This document shows, in pieces, positions 20,270 through 31,340 of a stretch of 64,000 nucleotides of DNA. Origin of the DNA: Laccaria trichodermophora (lineage: Eukaryota > Basidiomycota > Agaricomycetes > Agaricales > Hydnangiaceae); NCBI GenBank assembly GCA_018417955.1, contig JACTVC010000012.1, positions 124,001 to 188,000 of the forward strand, in the 5' to 3' direction. The notes below the pieces were generated by a model. The model ran no database searches and was not told the DNA's origin. It worked only from the letters and a program-made list of their open reading frames with translations. Position 1 is the first letter of the stretch, and every line of letters begins with the position of its first letter. The position numbers and the translations under genes were made by a program.

Positions 20270-21006
20270 GGAAGAGGTGCGTCCTCCCAGCTTCAAACAT
20301 CGGTTCGCCGATTATATTTTTATGTAGGGTAGCATGCTGGCTCAAAAAATCGGAGCAACTCATTATTGCGAGACCTCGGCGAAGCAGATACATGGAGTGC
20401 AAGACACATTTCATCGTGCTATGCAAGCTACGGTAAGGGAAGAAGAGACGGGATCAAGAGACGGGATCAAGTTGCGCTGTAATGTAGATGTGAAAGTGCA
20501 AAGGATAGCGAGTGTCTGCGTGCGTTGTGGTACTTGGAAGGAAGTATCGTTACGCTGCAACTTGAAGGAAATAGTCGATGAAAGACCCCATGAGAGTTGT
20601 TACAAAAATGTATGTCGAAAAGGATGAGTAGGTTAAAATGCTGCTGAACCAGGTTACTACACAGACAATTCGATGCGAAACTTGGGAAGAACCAGATTCC
20701 TGGTGATCCTCTTTGCGTTTGCGTTGGGATACATCCAAATAACTCACCCATTCCTCTTCAAAGATTGAACGTGACCGTGATCCCTCGACTTCAACGTTGA
20801 ACGTGGGCAGAGTGGCCGCCTTAGCAAATCGATAGTAAGTAGTGCATCTCACACTCCAATTGATTAATTATCTGACATCGATTGAATTCCTACGGAGGGT
20901 GATAGTGGGCCAGTGCAAACTAGGTCGCCGACACTGCCTTGCACAGCCTACTACGTACTAGTACTTCTTAAAGAGAGCTCTAGGAACAACGCTGCCATTG
21001 AGCTTG

Positions 21007-21805
21007 ATGCCCCGAGCACTGCGAAGAAAACTGGTAATCGTCGGAGATCATGAGACGGGAAAGGTTCTGTATCTTTTTCCTCAATTGATTTTTATTTTAC
21101 TGACGGAATTCATGGCATTCAACAGACAAGCTTGTTCACCGCCTTTGCACATGGTCGTTTTCCCCAAGTGAGGTAGTATTTCGTCTCGTCGAAACTATGT
21201 TGAATCGTTTTCCTTTAGCAATACGTTCCATGTATTTTTGAGGGTTTCGTAGCGGATCGCAAAGTGAACGGCTACGATGTTGAGTTGGCGCTGTGGGATA
21301 CCATGGCTGGAACACCAGATCTTGACCGTATCAGGCCACTAAATTACCCTGACGCACATGTCGTTATCCTGTGCTTTTCGGTCGATTCCAAAGAATCATT
21401 TGATGGCGTCGAAGAACATGTATGTTTTTGATGCAACCCATTCTCCATTATCTGATGATGATGTCAGTGGATCAAAGAATTACGACATTTTCTGCCTTCC
21501 ATACCCATTCTCCTCGTAGCAACGAAAACAGATCTGCGTCACGACACGCAGGTGGTCGACAAGTTAAGTCATTCAGGTCAACACCTCGTCACTACGGAAG
21601 AGGTGCGTATTCATAGCGTCTTTCCAACTTCAAAGATCAATCCACCGACATTTTTGTATAGGGGAGCATGTTGGCTCGAAAGATCGGAGCAATTCATTAT
21701 TGCGAGACCTCAGCGAAGCAGATACTTGGAGTCGAAGACACATTCCATCGCGCTATGCAGGCTATCGTAAGGGACGAAGCGACGGGTTGCTGCCTTGTAA
21801 TGTAA
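21007..21805 (+). CDS. Atypical Rho-family small GTPase, intact, five exons
   Basis: Exons 21007-21063, 21126-21167, 21219-21419, 21468-21602 and 21662-21805 join in phase 0 at every GT-AG junction (introns 62, 51, 48 and 59 nt) to give 192 residues, the normal Rho length. Motifs: P-loop VGDHETGKTS, switch I FPQQYVPCIFE, switch [18 protein letters not shown], base recognition ATKTDLR and CETSAKQ, and a C-terminal CaaX box CLVM, predicting prenylation and membrane attachment. It is atypical at three key places: His at the Gly12 position, Cys for the Mg-binding Thr of switch I, and AGTP where Rho proteins have AGQE, plus one extra residue before it. By analogy with known Gly12 and Gln61 changes it should hydrolyse GTP poorly, while the Cys may weaken Mg binding. 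Which Rho subfamily it belongs to is unclear. It is the downstream copy of a tandem pair. Confidence 0.9.
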
Positions 21806-21990
21806 ATATGTGAAAGCGTATACGTAAGGGAGTGTGAATGAGTGTTTCTGGTACTCGTAACCAAGTGTCGTTCCACTGTCCAGAAATAGTGGATCAAAGA
21901 GTAACGACCTCATGAGGGTTAATTAGGCAAAAGTGCTGCTGAACCGGTAAGTGAAGGCTATACAGATAGTCCAATGCAAAATATACCTAC

Positions 21991-22611
21991 GACGGTATAG
22001 ATGAGTCCTAGGGCTGTGAACCGTACCGTATTACGGTTACGGCCGTATACTTTACGGGTGCTCATGGGTCACTTCAGCTCAGACCCGTACCGTAAAGGTC
22101 AACTAAGATGACTGGAAGCTCCTTCACTTCTGCGCCGCTGTTGAAAAGCCTAGCGCAGTGCAGGGTTTTCTTGTACTTGAGTAACTCGACGTAAAAAAAA
22201 AAGGTTTTTTTATCCCATCCCCTTCGAGGGCTCAGATAAACGAATTCATGATGACACGTTTCGAGATGTACAAAAACCGGAAGAGTTGTTGATACAACTT
22301 TGAATCTGGCACGTGGCCCATTTTTCTGGCTGCCGTCACCACCTCATCACCGGCACCCATGATCACCATCCAGAGTTCCGAATTGGCCGCACTGGAAAAG
22401 AAATAAGAGGAGCAGCGCTGGTGAGAAGTTCGACCTTTTGTTCCTGGTCTGGGACTGAACTGCGGAACGTATTTGCCAGACTGCTGTCGCTGGAAAATTT
22501 CCGCAGCATATTACGCACTCTACGCGGCATGGACCTTCAACCATATTCTACTTATAAAATGCTGACACTGGATAACCGATATGAAGTTTTATCATCACTA
22601 ACAGTCCGCTC
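21991..22611. other. Intergenic region upstream of the monooxygenase
   Basis: It contains a cluster of inverted CCGTA/TACGG words (22020-22100), a poly-A/poly-T hairpin-like run at 22190-22210, and no supported gene. The promoter of the monooxygenase should lie in the last few hundred bases. Confidence 0.4.
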
Positions 22612-24084
22612 ATGAAGATTGTCATCATAGGCGGCGGTATTGGCGGTCTCGTCACCTACCATGCTTTGCGCAAACATCTTGCGGACACTGATCCCTCTAT
22701 CTCTGTGAAACTCGTAGAGTCGCACCCCTCTTTGTCAAATACTTCCCGCACGATTGGTGGTGGTCTTGGGCTCGCACCAAATGGCATGCGCGCTATTGCC
22801 TCTGTTGCGCCTGAGGCAGTCGCCTACATCAATGAGCGTGGCTTTCTTGGCGACGCCATGTCCTTCCGTAATTCAAACGGACGCTTACTGGGTAGGTTCA
22901 AGAGCGGTACGATTGGAAGATACGGGTTTGGGATGCTAATGATTCGTCGGGCTGTCGTGCATGAGGCTCTCATTCCTGGCTTGCGCGAGGAGGATGTGCA
23001 CTGGGGAATGAAGGTGGAGAGCGTCAAAGAAGTTGGAGAGCAAGTGCTGGTTGAGTACGAGGACGCTACTACGGAACTCGCAGATCTCGTCATTGGCGCA
23101 GATGGCGTTCGCAGTGTTGTGCAGCATTCTCTCTTTGACGGGGCTTACAAGGCCACCTACGAGTACGTATGGGTTTCGAGATATCTCTTACATCAATCTC
23201 ATTAGATTGTAGCGGTCTCACAGGTGTTGGCGGTTTCATACCCTTTTCCGACCTCTCTCCCAGGTTTCAGGAGAGTTTTGACGCCCACGGTGTCACCATG
23301 ACCTTTGGAAGAAAGGGATTTTTTGGCTACTCCCTCTGCGTACCCGCATCCACCCCCTCCCCCTTCATCCAATGGTGGTCCATCTATGAAGCTCCCTCCA
23401 TGCCCAATCGCGAGAAACCCAACAAGGACGCCATCAAAGCCCAGCTTCTCGCCCGCCACGGATCTTGGAAATCACCATATGATTCTCCTGATTCAGGGGT
23501 ATACAAATCCATCATCGAGCTCGGTTGCCGCGACTCTGAAACGCCACAGACTCCCGAAATGCAAGCCATGTTGGCGTTCGACATGAACGTGCTCGTCCTG
23601 CCACGATATGTCACGCCGCGCCTTCCGTGCTGGACCAACGCTGAATCGAAAAACGAGAGGGCTCAAGGGAGGATCATTTTACTTGGCGACGCAGCGCATA
23701 CGATGCCTCCTGATTCCGGGCAAGGGGTCTCTTGTGCGGCCGAGGATGCTGTTGTGTATGCTCTCCTCTTGAAGCATTACTATACAGCCCCGGACGGACT
23801 GCGCAAGGCTGCTAAGGCATACGAAAGGATGCGTATGCCGCGGGTCCATCGAATTTTGGACGTAGCCAAACGGAATGGTGATGCGAAGAAGGAGATGGGG
23901 TGGTTTGCGCAAAAGTTCAGAGATACAGCCGTGTGGCTACTGTGTTAGTAAAGCCCATCTGCGTGATTCCGGCCGTACTCATGTTTATTTTCTAGGCAAA
24001 TTACCGGAGTCTATTCACGACTATGCTTTTGCTTATGATTCGGAGAAGGCAGTTGCAGAATTTCTGGCAAAGGAGAAATTGTGA
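22612..24084 (+). CDS. FAD-dependent monooxygenase (salicylate hydroxylase-like)
   Basis: The start ATG at 22612 opens directly into the FAD-binding fold MKIVIIGGGIGGLVTYHAL (GxGxxG). Further motifs are LADLVIGADGVRSVVQ (the DG motif contacting FAD and NADPH) and GRIILLGDAAHTMPPDSGQG (the GD motif). The family hydroxylates aromatic or polyketide-type substrates; the substrate here cannot be read. A second intron at 23944-23995 is clean and adds a tail ending FLAKEKL at 24084. The first junction is less clear: a donor after 23166 and acceptor at 23205 fit the consensus, but the 39-nt intron leaves the frame off by one, so either another splice site is used or there is a frameshift. Total length is about 455 residues. 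It lies 505 bp upstream of the ABC transporter on the same strand, a possible small metabolic unit. Confidence 0.85.
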
Positions 24085-24589
24085 CCAGTCGCCAGCGGGG
24101 CCGTCTTCCTCTTATAACTGTTGTGATTCACGATTCCGATATAATACCCGGCAGGCATTCCATTCCGAGGCATCTAATGCTTCATTTTGGTTAACTTTGC
24201 CATCTCTTTGGAATGTTTCGTTTGTCCTCCTCATACTGTACACACGTCTTTGTCCTTGCTGAACAATTTTCCAAGTTATAAACCTCGCCTCCTCCATTGA
24301 TATCATTGGAAGCGCTTGAGGTTGAGGATATCACCCAAATCAACCGAATCGCTACTTGCCTGATGTGAGCCAACACACCCAAGCATATGATCAACGTCTC
24401 AAAGTCACCTTGCTGCGGTCTCCGGCGGCCACAGATGATCTATATCATCAGTCGAGTCAGGTTCCCAAACCAGGCACATTCGCACGACCAAGGCTGACCT
24501 GGAATGGCCCCTGCCAAGCATCAACCATCGCTTCTTGACTTGTGACCACCATTCGAATTTCGTCCCCACCAACCACCTTCGTTTCAGCC
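24085..24589. other. Intergenic region between monooxygenase and ABC transporter
   Basis: No ORF or RNA gene is supported. It holds the 3' end of the monooxygenase transcript and, presumably, the transporter promoter. Confidence 0.4.
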
Positions 24590-27500
24590 ATGTCTGAATC
24601 GGACAAGGGCGAAAAGTTATCGAAGAAGGGATTCTTCTTTCGTCGAAAGGCCACGCGGCCAACCGTGGAAGAGAAAGCTGTGGACTCGACCAAGAACACG
24701 GAGGAAGACAAGCCAAAATCGGAGGTGCCTACCATATCATTCACTCAGTTATTTCGGTGTGTTTGAGTCTTAGTCCATGTTGTTGTTCTAACTGTCGGCA
24801 TAGCTATTCCACGAAATTTGAACTTTTCCTCGATGCGATTGGCTTACTAGCGGCAGTAGGGGCGGGTGGTGCACAGGTCGACTCTAGAACAACCTGTTTG
24901 ACATTCCCGACATCCTAACCTCGACTCCACAGCCTCTTATGTCCGTCCTTTTTGGAAATCTCGTCGAAGACTTTGTCACGTTCACGACCGTCCTGCTGAG
25001 GGCTGAGCAAGGCGATGAGTCTGCTAAACAGCAATTACCGATAGCCGCAGCCAACTTTCGTCGTGTCGCTGCTCTGGATGCCACATATTTCGTCTATCTT
25101 GGTCTGTAGTCCTATAACCGTTTCTCTTGGGCGTTTCCGCTAATTCAATCGTTCCAGCCATCGGATTGTTTGCCTGTACATTCGCCTATCTGTATATCTG
25201 GGTCTACACCGGCGAGGTCAACAGCAAACGTATTCGTGAATACTATTTGAAAGCAGTCCTTCGCCAAGACGTCGCCTACTTTGATGATGTGGGCGCCGGA
25301 GAGGTTGCTACCAGGATTCAAACAGACACCCGTGCGTTTTACGTGATATATTTCCATCTCTCTGCCTTATCTTCCCCCAGATTTGGTACAACAGGGTATC
25401 TCCGAGAAGGTCGCGCTCGCCGTCACCTTCGTGGGCGCCTTCATTACAGGATACGTTATCGCATACGCCCGTTCTTGGCGGTTGGCCTTGGCGCTTACCT
25501 CCGTCCTACCTGCTTTGGGCCTCACGGGCGGCGTGATGAACAAGTTTGTTTCGAGCTATGTTCAGTTCGTTTGAGCTTCACTTCCATAACCGGTCAAGTT
25601 CTGACAACCATCTAGGTTATCTCTCAAGCATGTCGCTGAGGGCGGCACCCTGGCAGAAGAGGTCATTTCTACGATACGTACCGCTCAGGCATTTGGCACC
25701 CAGGGCAAGCTATCTGAGACCTACGACTCTCACGTCAATGGTGCCCTTTCGTCTGATCTGAAGACTTCGTATTGGACGGGTGGGGGTGTGGCTGTCATGT
25801 TTTTCATAATTTACTCCTCATATTCCCTCAGTAAGTTTTGAACTGATATGGTGTCGATATGTGTTCACGCTTCTGCAGCCTTCAGCTTCGGCACGACCCT
25901 TATCAATAGCGGACATGGTGCGAATCTTCTTCTCTAGTCAGACTTCTCACTAACTCCGCTGTAGCCACACCGGGCGAAGTCATCAATGTATTCTTGGCTA
26001 TTCTCATGGGTTCATTTTCGATGGCTCTCTTGGCCCCTGAGATGCAAGGTCTGTCAATAGAGTCTCCAATGCCCGCGCCATGTACTCATGAGAAAACTAA
26101 GCTATCAACAACGGTCGCGGGGCAGCAGCAAAGCTCTATCAAACCATCGATCGTGTGCCCGAGATCGACTCGGCTGATCCCAATGGTCAGAAACCGGAAA
26201 ACGTAAAGGGCGAAATTGTGTTTCAGGACGTGGAATTCAGCTACCCTTCGCGACCGACAATTCAAGTCACGAAAGGTTTGTCGTTGAAGTTTGAAGCTGG
26301 AAAAACAGTTGCTCTTGTGGGCGCTTCAGGCTCGGGAAAATCGACTATTGTCTCTCTCATTGAACGGTTCTATGACCCCACAGCTGGCGTTATCAAACTT
26401 GACGGTATCGACATTAGGGATCTCAATTTAAAGTGGCTGCGATCGCAGATCGGATTGGTTTCTCAGGAGCCCACGCTGTTCGCTACCAGTATCAAAGCAA
26501 ACGTCGCTCATGGCCTCATCAGCACGAAATTTGAGCACGCCTCAGAGGAAGAAAAGTTTGCGCTCATAAAAGAGGCCTGTATAAAGGCTAACGCGGATGG
26601 CTTTATTTCTGAACTACCCTCGGGATACGATACCTTGGTTGGAGAGCGCGGATTCCTCCTTTCAGGCGGGCAAAAGCAGCGCGTCGCTATTGCTCGTGCG
26701 ATTGTTTCTGACCCTAAGATATTACTACTCGATGAAGCCACCAGCGCGTTGGACACACAATCGGAAGGGGTTGTGCAAGACGCGCTCGATAAAGCCGCTG
26801 CAGGTCGGTCATTTCCCCTACTATCGTCTGCATGGTGCTAAAAATTGCATTATGCCAGGTCGTACCACAATCGCTATCGCACATAGGCTCTCAACCGTCA
26901 AAGATGCGGACGTCATATGCGTCCTGAGCGAAGGCCTTGTGGTGGAACAAGGGTCGCATGACGACCTTCTTCAAGCAAACGGCGCCTATGCAGGCCTCGT
27001 TCAAGCTCAGAAATTGAAAGCACAGGATGATACAGACATCGAGGACGTAGCCCAGACCGCAGCACTTGAAGAACAAGTTGCAAACAAGGAGATATCCATT
27101 AGCCGCGTCGATACTGGCCATTCTCTTGCTAGCGAGATCATCAAGCAGAAGAGCAGTTCATCGGCGGATTCGAAACCGAAAGACCTTTCCATATTTATGC
27201 TTTTCGTTCGTATGGGTCGCCTCAGTCGAAAGCAATGGAAGAACTATGTCGTCGGAACAATTTTCTCAATAAGTAAGTCAGCCGTCTCAAGCTGGTGATC
27301 TATCGCCCTGATTCTGGACTCGCAGTGGCGGGTGCCGTATACCCCGCCTTCGGTATTGTATACGCTGACGGCATTGTTGGGTTTTCTGCCACCGACAACC
27401 ACGCCCGTCGTGTTGCAGGCGACCGTAACGCCCTCTGGTACGTCATTATCTCGGGCAAATCTCAGTTTTGTAATTTCTGACCCCTGCTCCCTCATAACTC

Positions 27501-29655
27501 TAGGTTTTTTATCATTGCTTTACTTTCCACCCTAGTTCTGTTTATCCAAAACAGCTTGTTTGCATCTGCGGCGGCCAGATTAACAGCGAAACTTCGCTCT
27601 CTGAGTTTCAAGGCCATTCTTCGCCAAGATAGTTTGTATTTTGTGCTATTCCATTCCGATCCTGGCTTACGGAGTATATCAAGTTGAATTTTTCGACAAG
27701 CCTGACAACACTGTACGTAGATCAATATCTGAAATTTATATCTGACGCAGTTTGTCCCCGATAGACTGGAAGTTTGACTGCTGGCTTGAGTGATAACCCC
27801 CAGAAAGTCAAAGGACTCGCTGGCGTCACTTTGGCGACAATTATTCAAAGTATCGCGACGCTGATCGTCGGCTCCATCATTGGCTTGGTTTACTTCTGGC
27901 AGGTTGGACTCATCGCCATTGGTGAGTCCCCATGTCTCTGTTTTCGTCAGTATCTGAAGCACCTTATCAGCCTGTACACCTCTTTTGGTATCGACTGGAT
28001 ATATTCGCTTGGTAAAGTTCTTTATCCACAGAGCCTTTAGAAAGTTCGCTCATTTCCCCACCCATAGCGCGTTGTCGTTATGAAGGATCAGACTAACAAG
28101 AAAGCTCACGAAGCCTCTGCCCATCTTGCATGTGAGGCAGCTGGAGCCATTCGAACGGTTGCGTCGTTGACTCGTGAGGATGATTGTTTGGAGGCGTACA
28201 GCAAGAGTCTAGAAATACCGTTGAAGAAATCCAACCGAACCTCACTTTGGAGCAACCTCCTTTTCTCAGGTGCCCAGTCCATGGGTTTCCTCGTGATTGC
28301 TCTTGTTTTCTGGTTCGGTTCAGGCCGCGTTTCGCGCCAGGAAGCTTCGACGAAGGCATTCTTCGTGGGATTAATGGTGCGAGCGACATTTATTCATATC
28401 GATCCGCAATGAAATTTCCATCTCAGAGTACGGTACTTGGAGCTATCCAAGCTGGGAACGTATTCACCTTCGTCCCCGATGTCTCCGCGGCGAAGGGGGC
28501 TGGCTCCGCCATTATACGACTTCTCGACGCGGTCCCCGACATCGACGCAGAGTCAAGGTCCGGAAAGTCCGTGAATCCTGAAGGGGTTGAAGGCCACCTT
28601 CGCCTTGAACGTATCCATTTCCGATATCCTACAAGACCTGCGGTTCGCGTCCTCCGTGACCTCTCGTTAGAGGTGGAACCAGGTACTTACATCGCCTTGG
28701 TGGGGGCTAGCGGTTCAGGGAAGAGCACGATGTGAGACCTTTCGATTCATGAAGTTCATAATTATCTCACAGTTGCCTTAGTATTCAACTTATTGAGCGC
28801 TTCTATGACCCTCTGGCTGGGGATATATATGTTAGTTGCCTCTATTGCTTTCCAGACCTTCTTTCAACTCTGTTTATTGTCAACAGCTTGACGGCGAACC
28901 GATTACAGAATTGAACGTCCAAGAATACCGCAAGAATATAGCCTTGGTCTCTCAAGAACCCACCCTCTACGCAGGAACTATCCGCTTCAACGTCCTACTC
29001 GGCGCAATCAAACCCCATGAAGAAGTGACACAAGAAGAATTAGAAAAAGCCTGTAGAGACGCCAATATTCTGGAATTCATCCAATCGTTACCCAAGTAGG
29101 TATTCGCTGCTCCTTCAGCTTTGAATGTTAATCCAACCACAACAGGGGTTTTGAGACAGAGGTGGGCGGTAAGGGCTCCCAGTTGTCTGGAGGTCAGAAA
29201 CGTAAGAATCCCCGTCCTTTGCACAAGTACTGTGTTTGGTTGACCTACCTCTCCTTTTGCAGAACGAATTGCTATCGCGCGGGCCCTCCTCCGGAATCCC
29301 AAGGTTCTCCTACTAGATGAGGTCAGCCCACGGCGCTTTCCACGGAAATACCCAATTGACATCTTGCAATAGGCGACCTCAGCACTTGACTCGGCGTCCG
29401 AGAAAGTCGTCCAGGCCGCACTCGATCAAGCAGCGAAAGGAAGAACAACGATTGCAATCGCCCATAGATTATCAACGATCCAAAATGCAGATAAAATGTT
29501 TGTTGGATAGCCACCTTTTTCTGCCATTGTTAACTGATGTGTGCTGCAGATACTTCATAAAGGAGGGTAGAGTCAGCGAGGCTGGAACGCACGACCAACT
29601 TCTGGCGAAACGCGGTCATTACTTCGAGTACGTACAACTACAAGGTCTTAAGTAA
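24590..29655 (+). CDS. ABCB-type full transporter (multidrug/a-factor exporter family)
   Basis: The ATG at 24590 starts a hydrophilic N-terminus ([17 protein letters not shown]). About 22 introns of mostly 45-60 nt interrupt the gene; the first are 24757-24803, 24877-24932 and 25102-25157. Layout TMD-NBD-TMD-NBD. NBD1: Walker [11 protein letters not shown]-loop VSQEPTLFA, signature LSGGQKQR, Walker [14 protein letters not shown]-loop AIAHRLS. NBD2 repeats the same set: GASGSGKST split by an intron, [18 protein letters not shown] rebuilt across an intron, [19 protein letters not shown]. The last exon ends [11 protein letters not shown] at 29655. Both catalytic sites look intact. Family role: ATP-driven export of hydrophobic compounds or lipopeptides across the plasma membrane. 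The neighbouring monooxygenase suggests, but does not show, export of a modified metabolite. Confidence 0.93.
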
Positions 29656-29984
29656 GTAGACAAAGGAGAACTTGAATCAATCAGTAATTTATCTTGACAA
29701 CGGGACCCCTGTTAGGGAACGAGCACATGTCAGGAAGACGGCGTGCTCAAGAGTCAACGCCAGACAAGAAAGAGAAGGGGATGTCGGGAGGTAAAGTAGT
29801 AATTGCAAGGGAAGATGCAAGTGCTCCAACAGGGAGGAAGACCACATGAAAAAGCATCAGAGTCGACGGCGAGACAATTAACATGATGCCTAGAGCAATA
29901 ATGGGAAGGGTAGGGAAGAAACTAGACTGGCGAAGAAAGAAGGAACAAGTACTCAAACAATTGCAAGAATCACGTTTCATTCGG

Positions 29985-31340
29985 TAACGGAGCTTTGTGA
30001 AATGGTAGGAAAGAAACCTCGTGGGTGGTAAATGGTGGAGGGGCGAAACACCTCAACAGAGAGCACAATGAGTAGGGGGGGTCCGGAGCACTGCGAGAAT
30101 GGAAAAAAGCAAATCCTGATGATAGGAATGGCGGAGAGGTATCAACGGACAAGGCGCAAGACGCTGATGAGGAAGACGGAGCGGCATCGGGAATTGACTG
30201 CGAGACAACCACGGTTCTGTTATGCAGCTTTGTGAGCAAGAAACCCCCCATGATAGAAAAGGCGGAGACGCACAGCACCAACAAAGCGAACGATAATGAG
30301 GAAGATGGAAGGCATCAGAGTCCCTTCTGTTACGAAGCTTCGCAGAACGAAAACTTCGATGGTGGGAAAGGCAGATGGGGCACAACATACGCGTTGGACG
30401 AATGCGCATGATGAAGACAGAAAGGCAGAGTCGACATATGACATCCCGCCATTCCGGAGCTTTGTAATGGAAGTGGGAAGAAGTCTCGAAGTTATAAAGG
30501 GCAAAAGCGCACAGTACGAGCCACGGGGTGACATGATGAAGATAGAGAGAGGTGTTGGAGTCGATAGGTGACATCCTGCCATTCCGCAGCTTGTATGAAC
30601 GGTTGGAAGAAGTCCTGAAGTTGGTGATGGCAGAGAAGCATGGTACCAACGAGGCGTGAAATGACGGCAACTAGGATTGAAAGATGTCAGAGTTGACAGA
30701 CGTTGAAGCCTTGTAGGCGTGGAAGGAGGAAAATCTGATGATAGGAACGCCGTGGGAGCACTAAAGGTCAAGGTCAAGATGCCGATGAGGAAGACGGAGA
30801 ATCGATTGCAGGACAATCATGTTTCGGCCATGTTTCCTTTCTATTACGAAGCTTTGTAGGAAAGAAACCCTGATAATGGGAAAGGCGAAGGTATACAGCA
30901 TGATGATGAGGATGGACGGCATCGGAGTCGGCTGCAACGGCTGTTACGCGGCTTTGTAGAAAAGAAACAGCCTGCATAATCAAGGCAAAGAGCGCAAGAT
31001 GACGATGATGAAGAATGAAAGGCATTGAAAGCCGACCGCGATACTTTCCAATGATGAGGGAGGATCGAAAGGCACCGTGCGACAATCATGTTCCCTTCCG
31101 CTATAGAACCTTTGAAGGAATGTAGCCTGGGGCTGGAAAAGGCGGTGGATCACAGTACCTAACAAGGTGCAAGATGATGACGATGAAGGACGCAGACACG
31201 AGAGTCGACCGCGAGACAGTGTTTCCATCCCTTGCTAGAGAAACACTGGGGGGGTGGTCAAGGCAGAGAAGGTGCCAGATGAGGAAGATGGAGATGTGGC
31301 GGAGCTGAGATGTTCATGTTTCGATCCATTACAGAGCCCG
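29985..31340. repeat. Degenerate minisatellite, about 11 units of roughly 120 bp
   Basis: The core AAGCTTTGTAG...AAAGAAA, then GATGATGGGAAAGGCGGAG, GATGATGAGGAAGA and a GGCATCGGAGTCGACTGCGA-type segment recur with cores near 29993, 30090, 30222, 30328, 30457, 30588, 30708, 30847, 30946, 31107 and 31222. Long minus-strand open frames inside it follow the repeat and show no domain. It begins just after the ABC transporter. Confidence 0.7.

Larger units (their letters stand above)
17247..20487 (+). pseudogene. Rho-family GTPase copy 1, broken by two transposons and a frameshift
   Basis: Exon order and splice sites match the intact copy at 21007-21805: exon 1 17247-17303, exon 2 17366-17407, exon 3 from 17459, interrupted by an insertion at 17579-18913 and resuming at about 18914. 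Exon 4 follows and is interrupted after its last codon by a hAT-like element (19187-20269), then comes the final exon. Defects besides the insertions: the first P-loop Gly is Arg (VIVRGHETGK), and a 13-bp tandem duplication (gagacgggatcaa, 20445-20457 and 20458-20470) shifts the frame. Read without the duplicated 13 bases, the last codons encode CAVM and a stop at 20487, a CaaX box, so the duplication abolishes prenylation. Remaining exons have no internal stops, so decay is recent. Confidence 0.9.
14838..21990 (+). repeat. Head-to-tail tandem duplication carrying the Rho gene
   Basis: Unit 1 (14838 to about 20690, enlarged by three transposons) and unit 2 (about 20690-21990) share upstream sequence (tttgcgttggg at about 14880 and 20710, gagtggccg, then the ATCTGACATC region), the five-exon gene, and downstream sequence (catgag, then gctgctgaacc at about 20640 and 21930). 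The 3' flank of copy 1 runs straight into the 5' flank of copy 2, so this is a direct tandem duplication. Divergence by eye is about 10-15% outside exons. Confidence 0.85.

Noticed and set aside
30053..30816. Minus-strand open frames of about 200 codons
   Set aside because: They follow the minisatellite periodicity and have no recognisable protein features.
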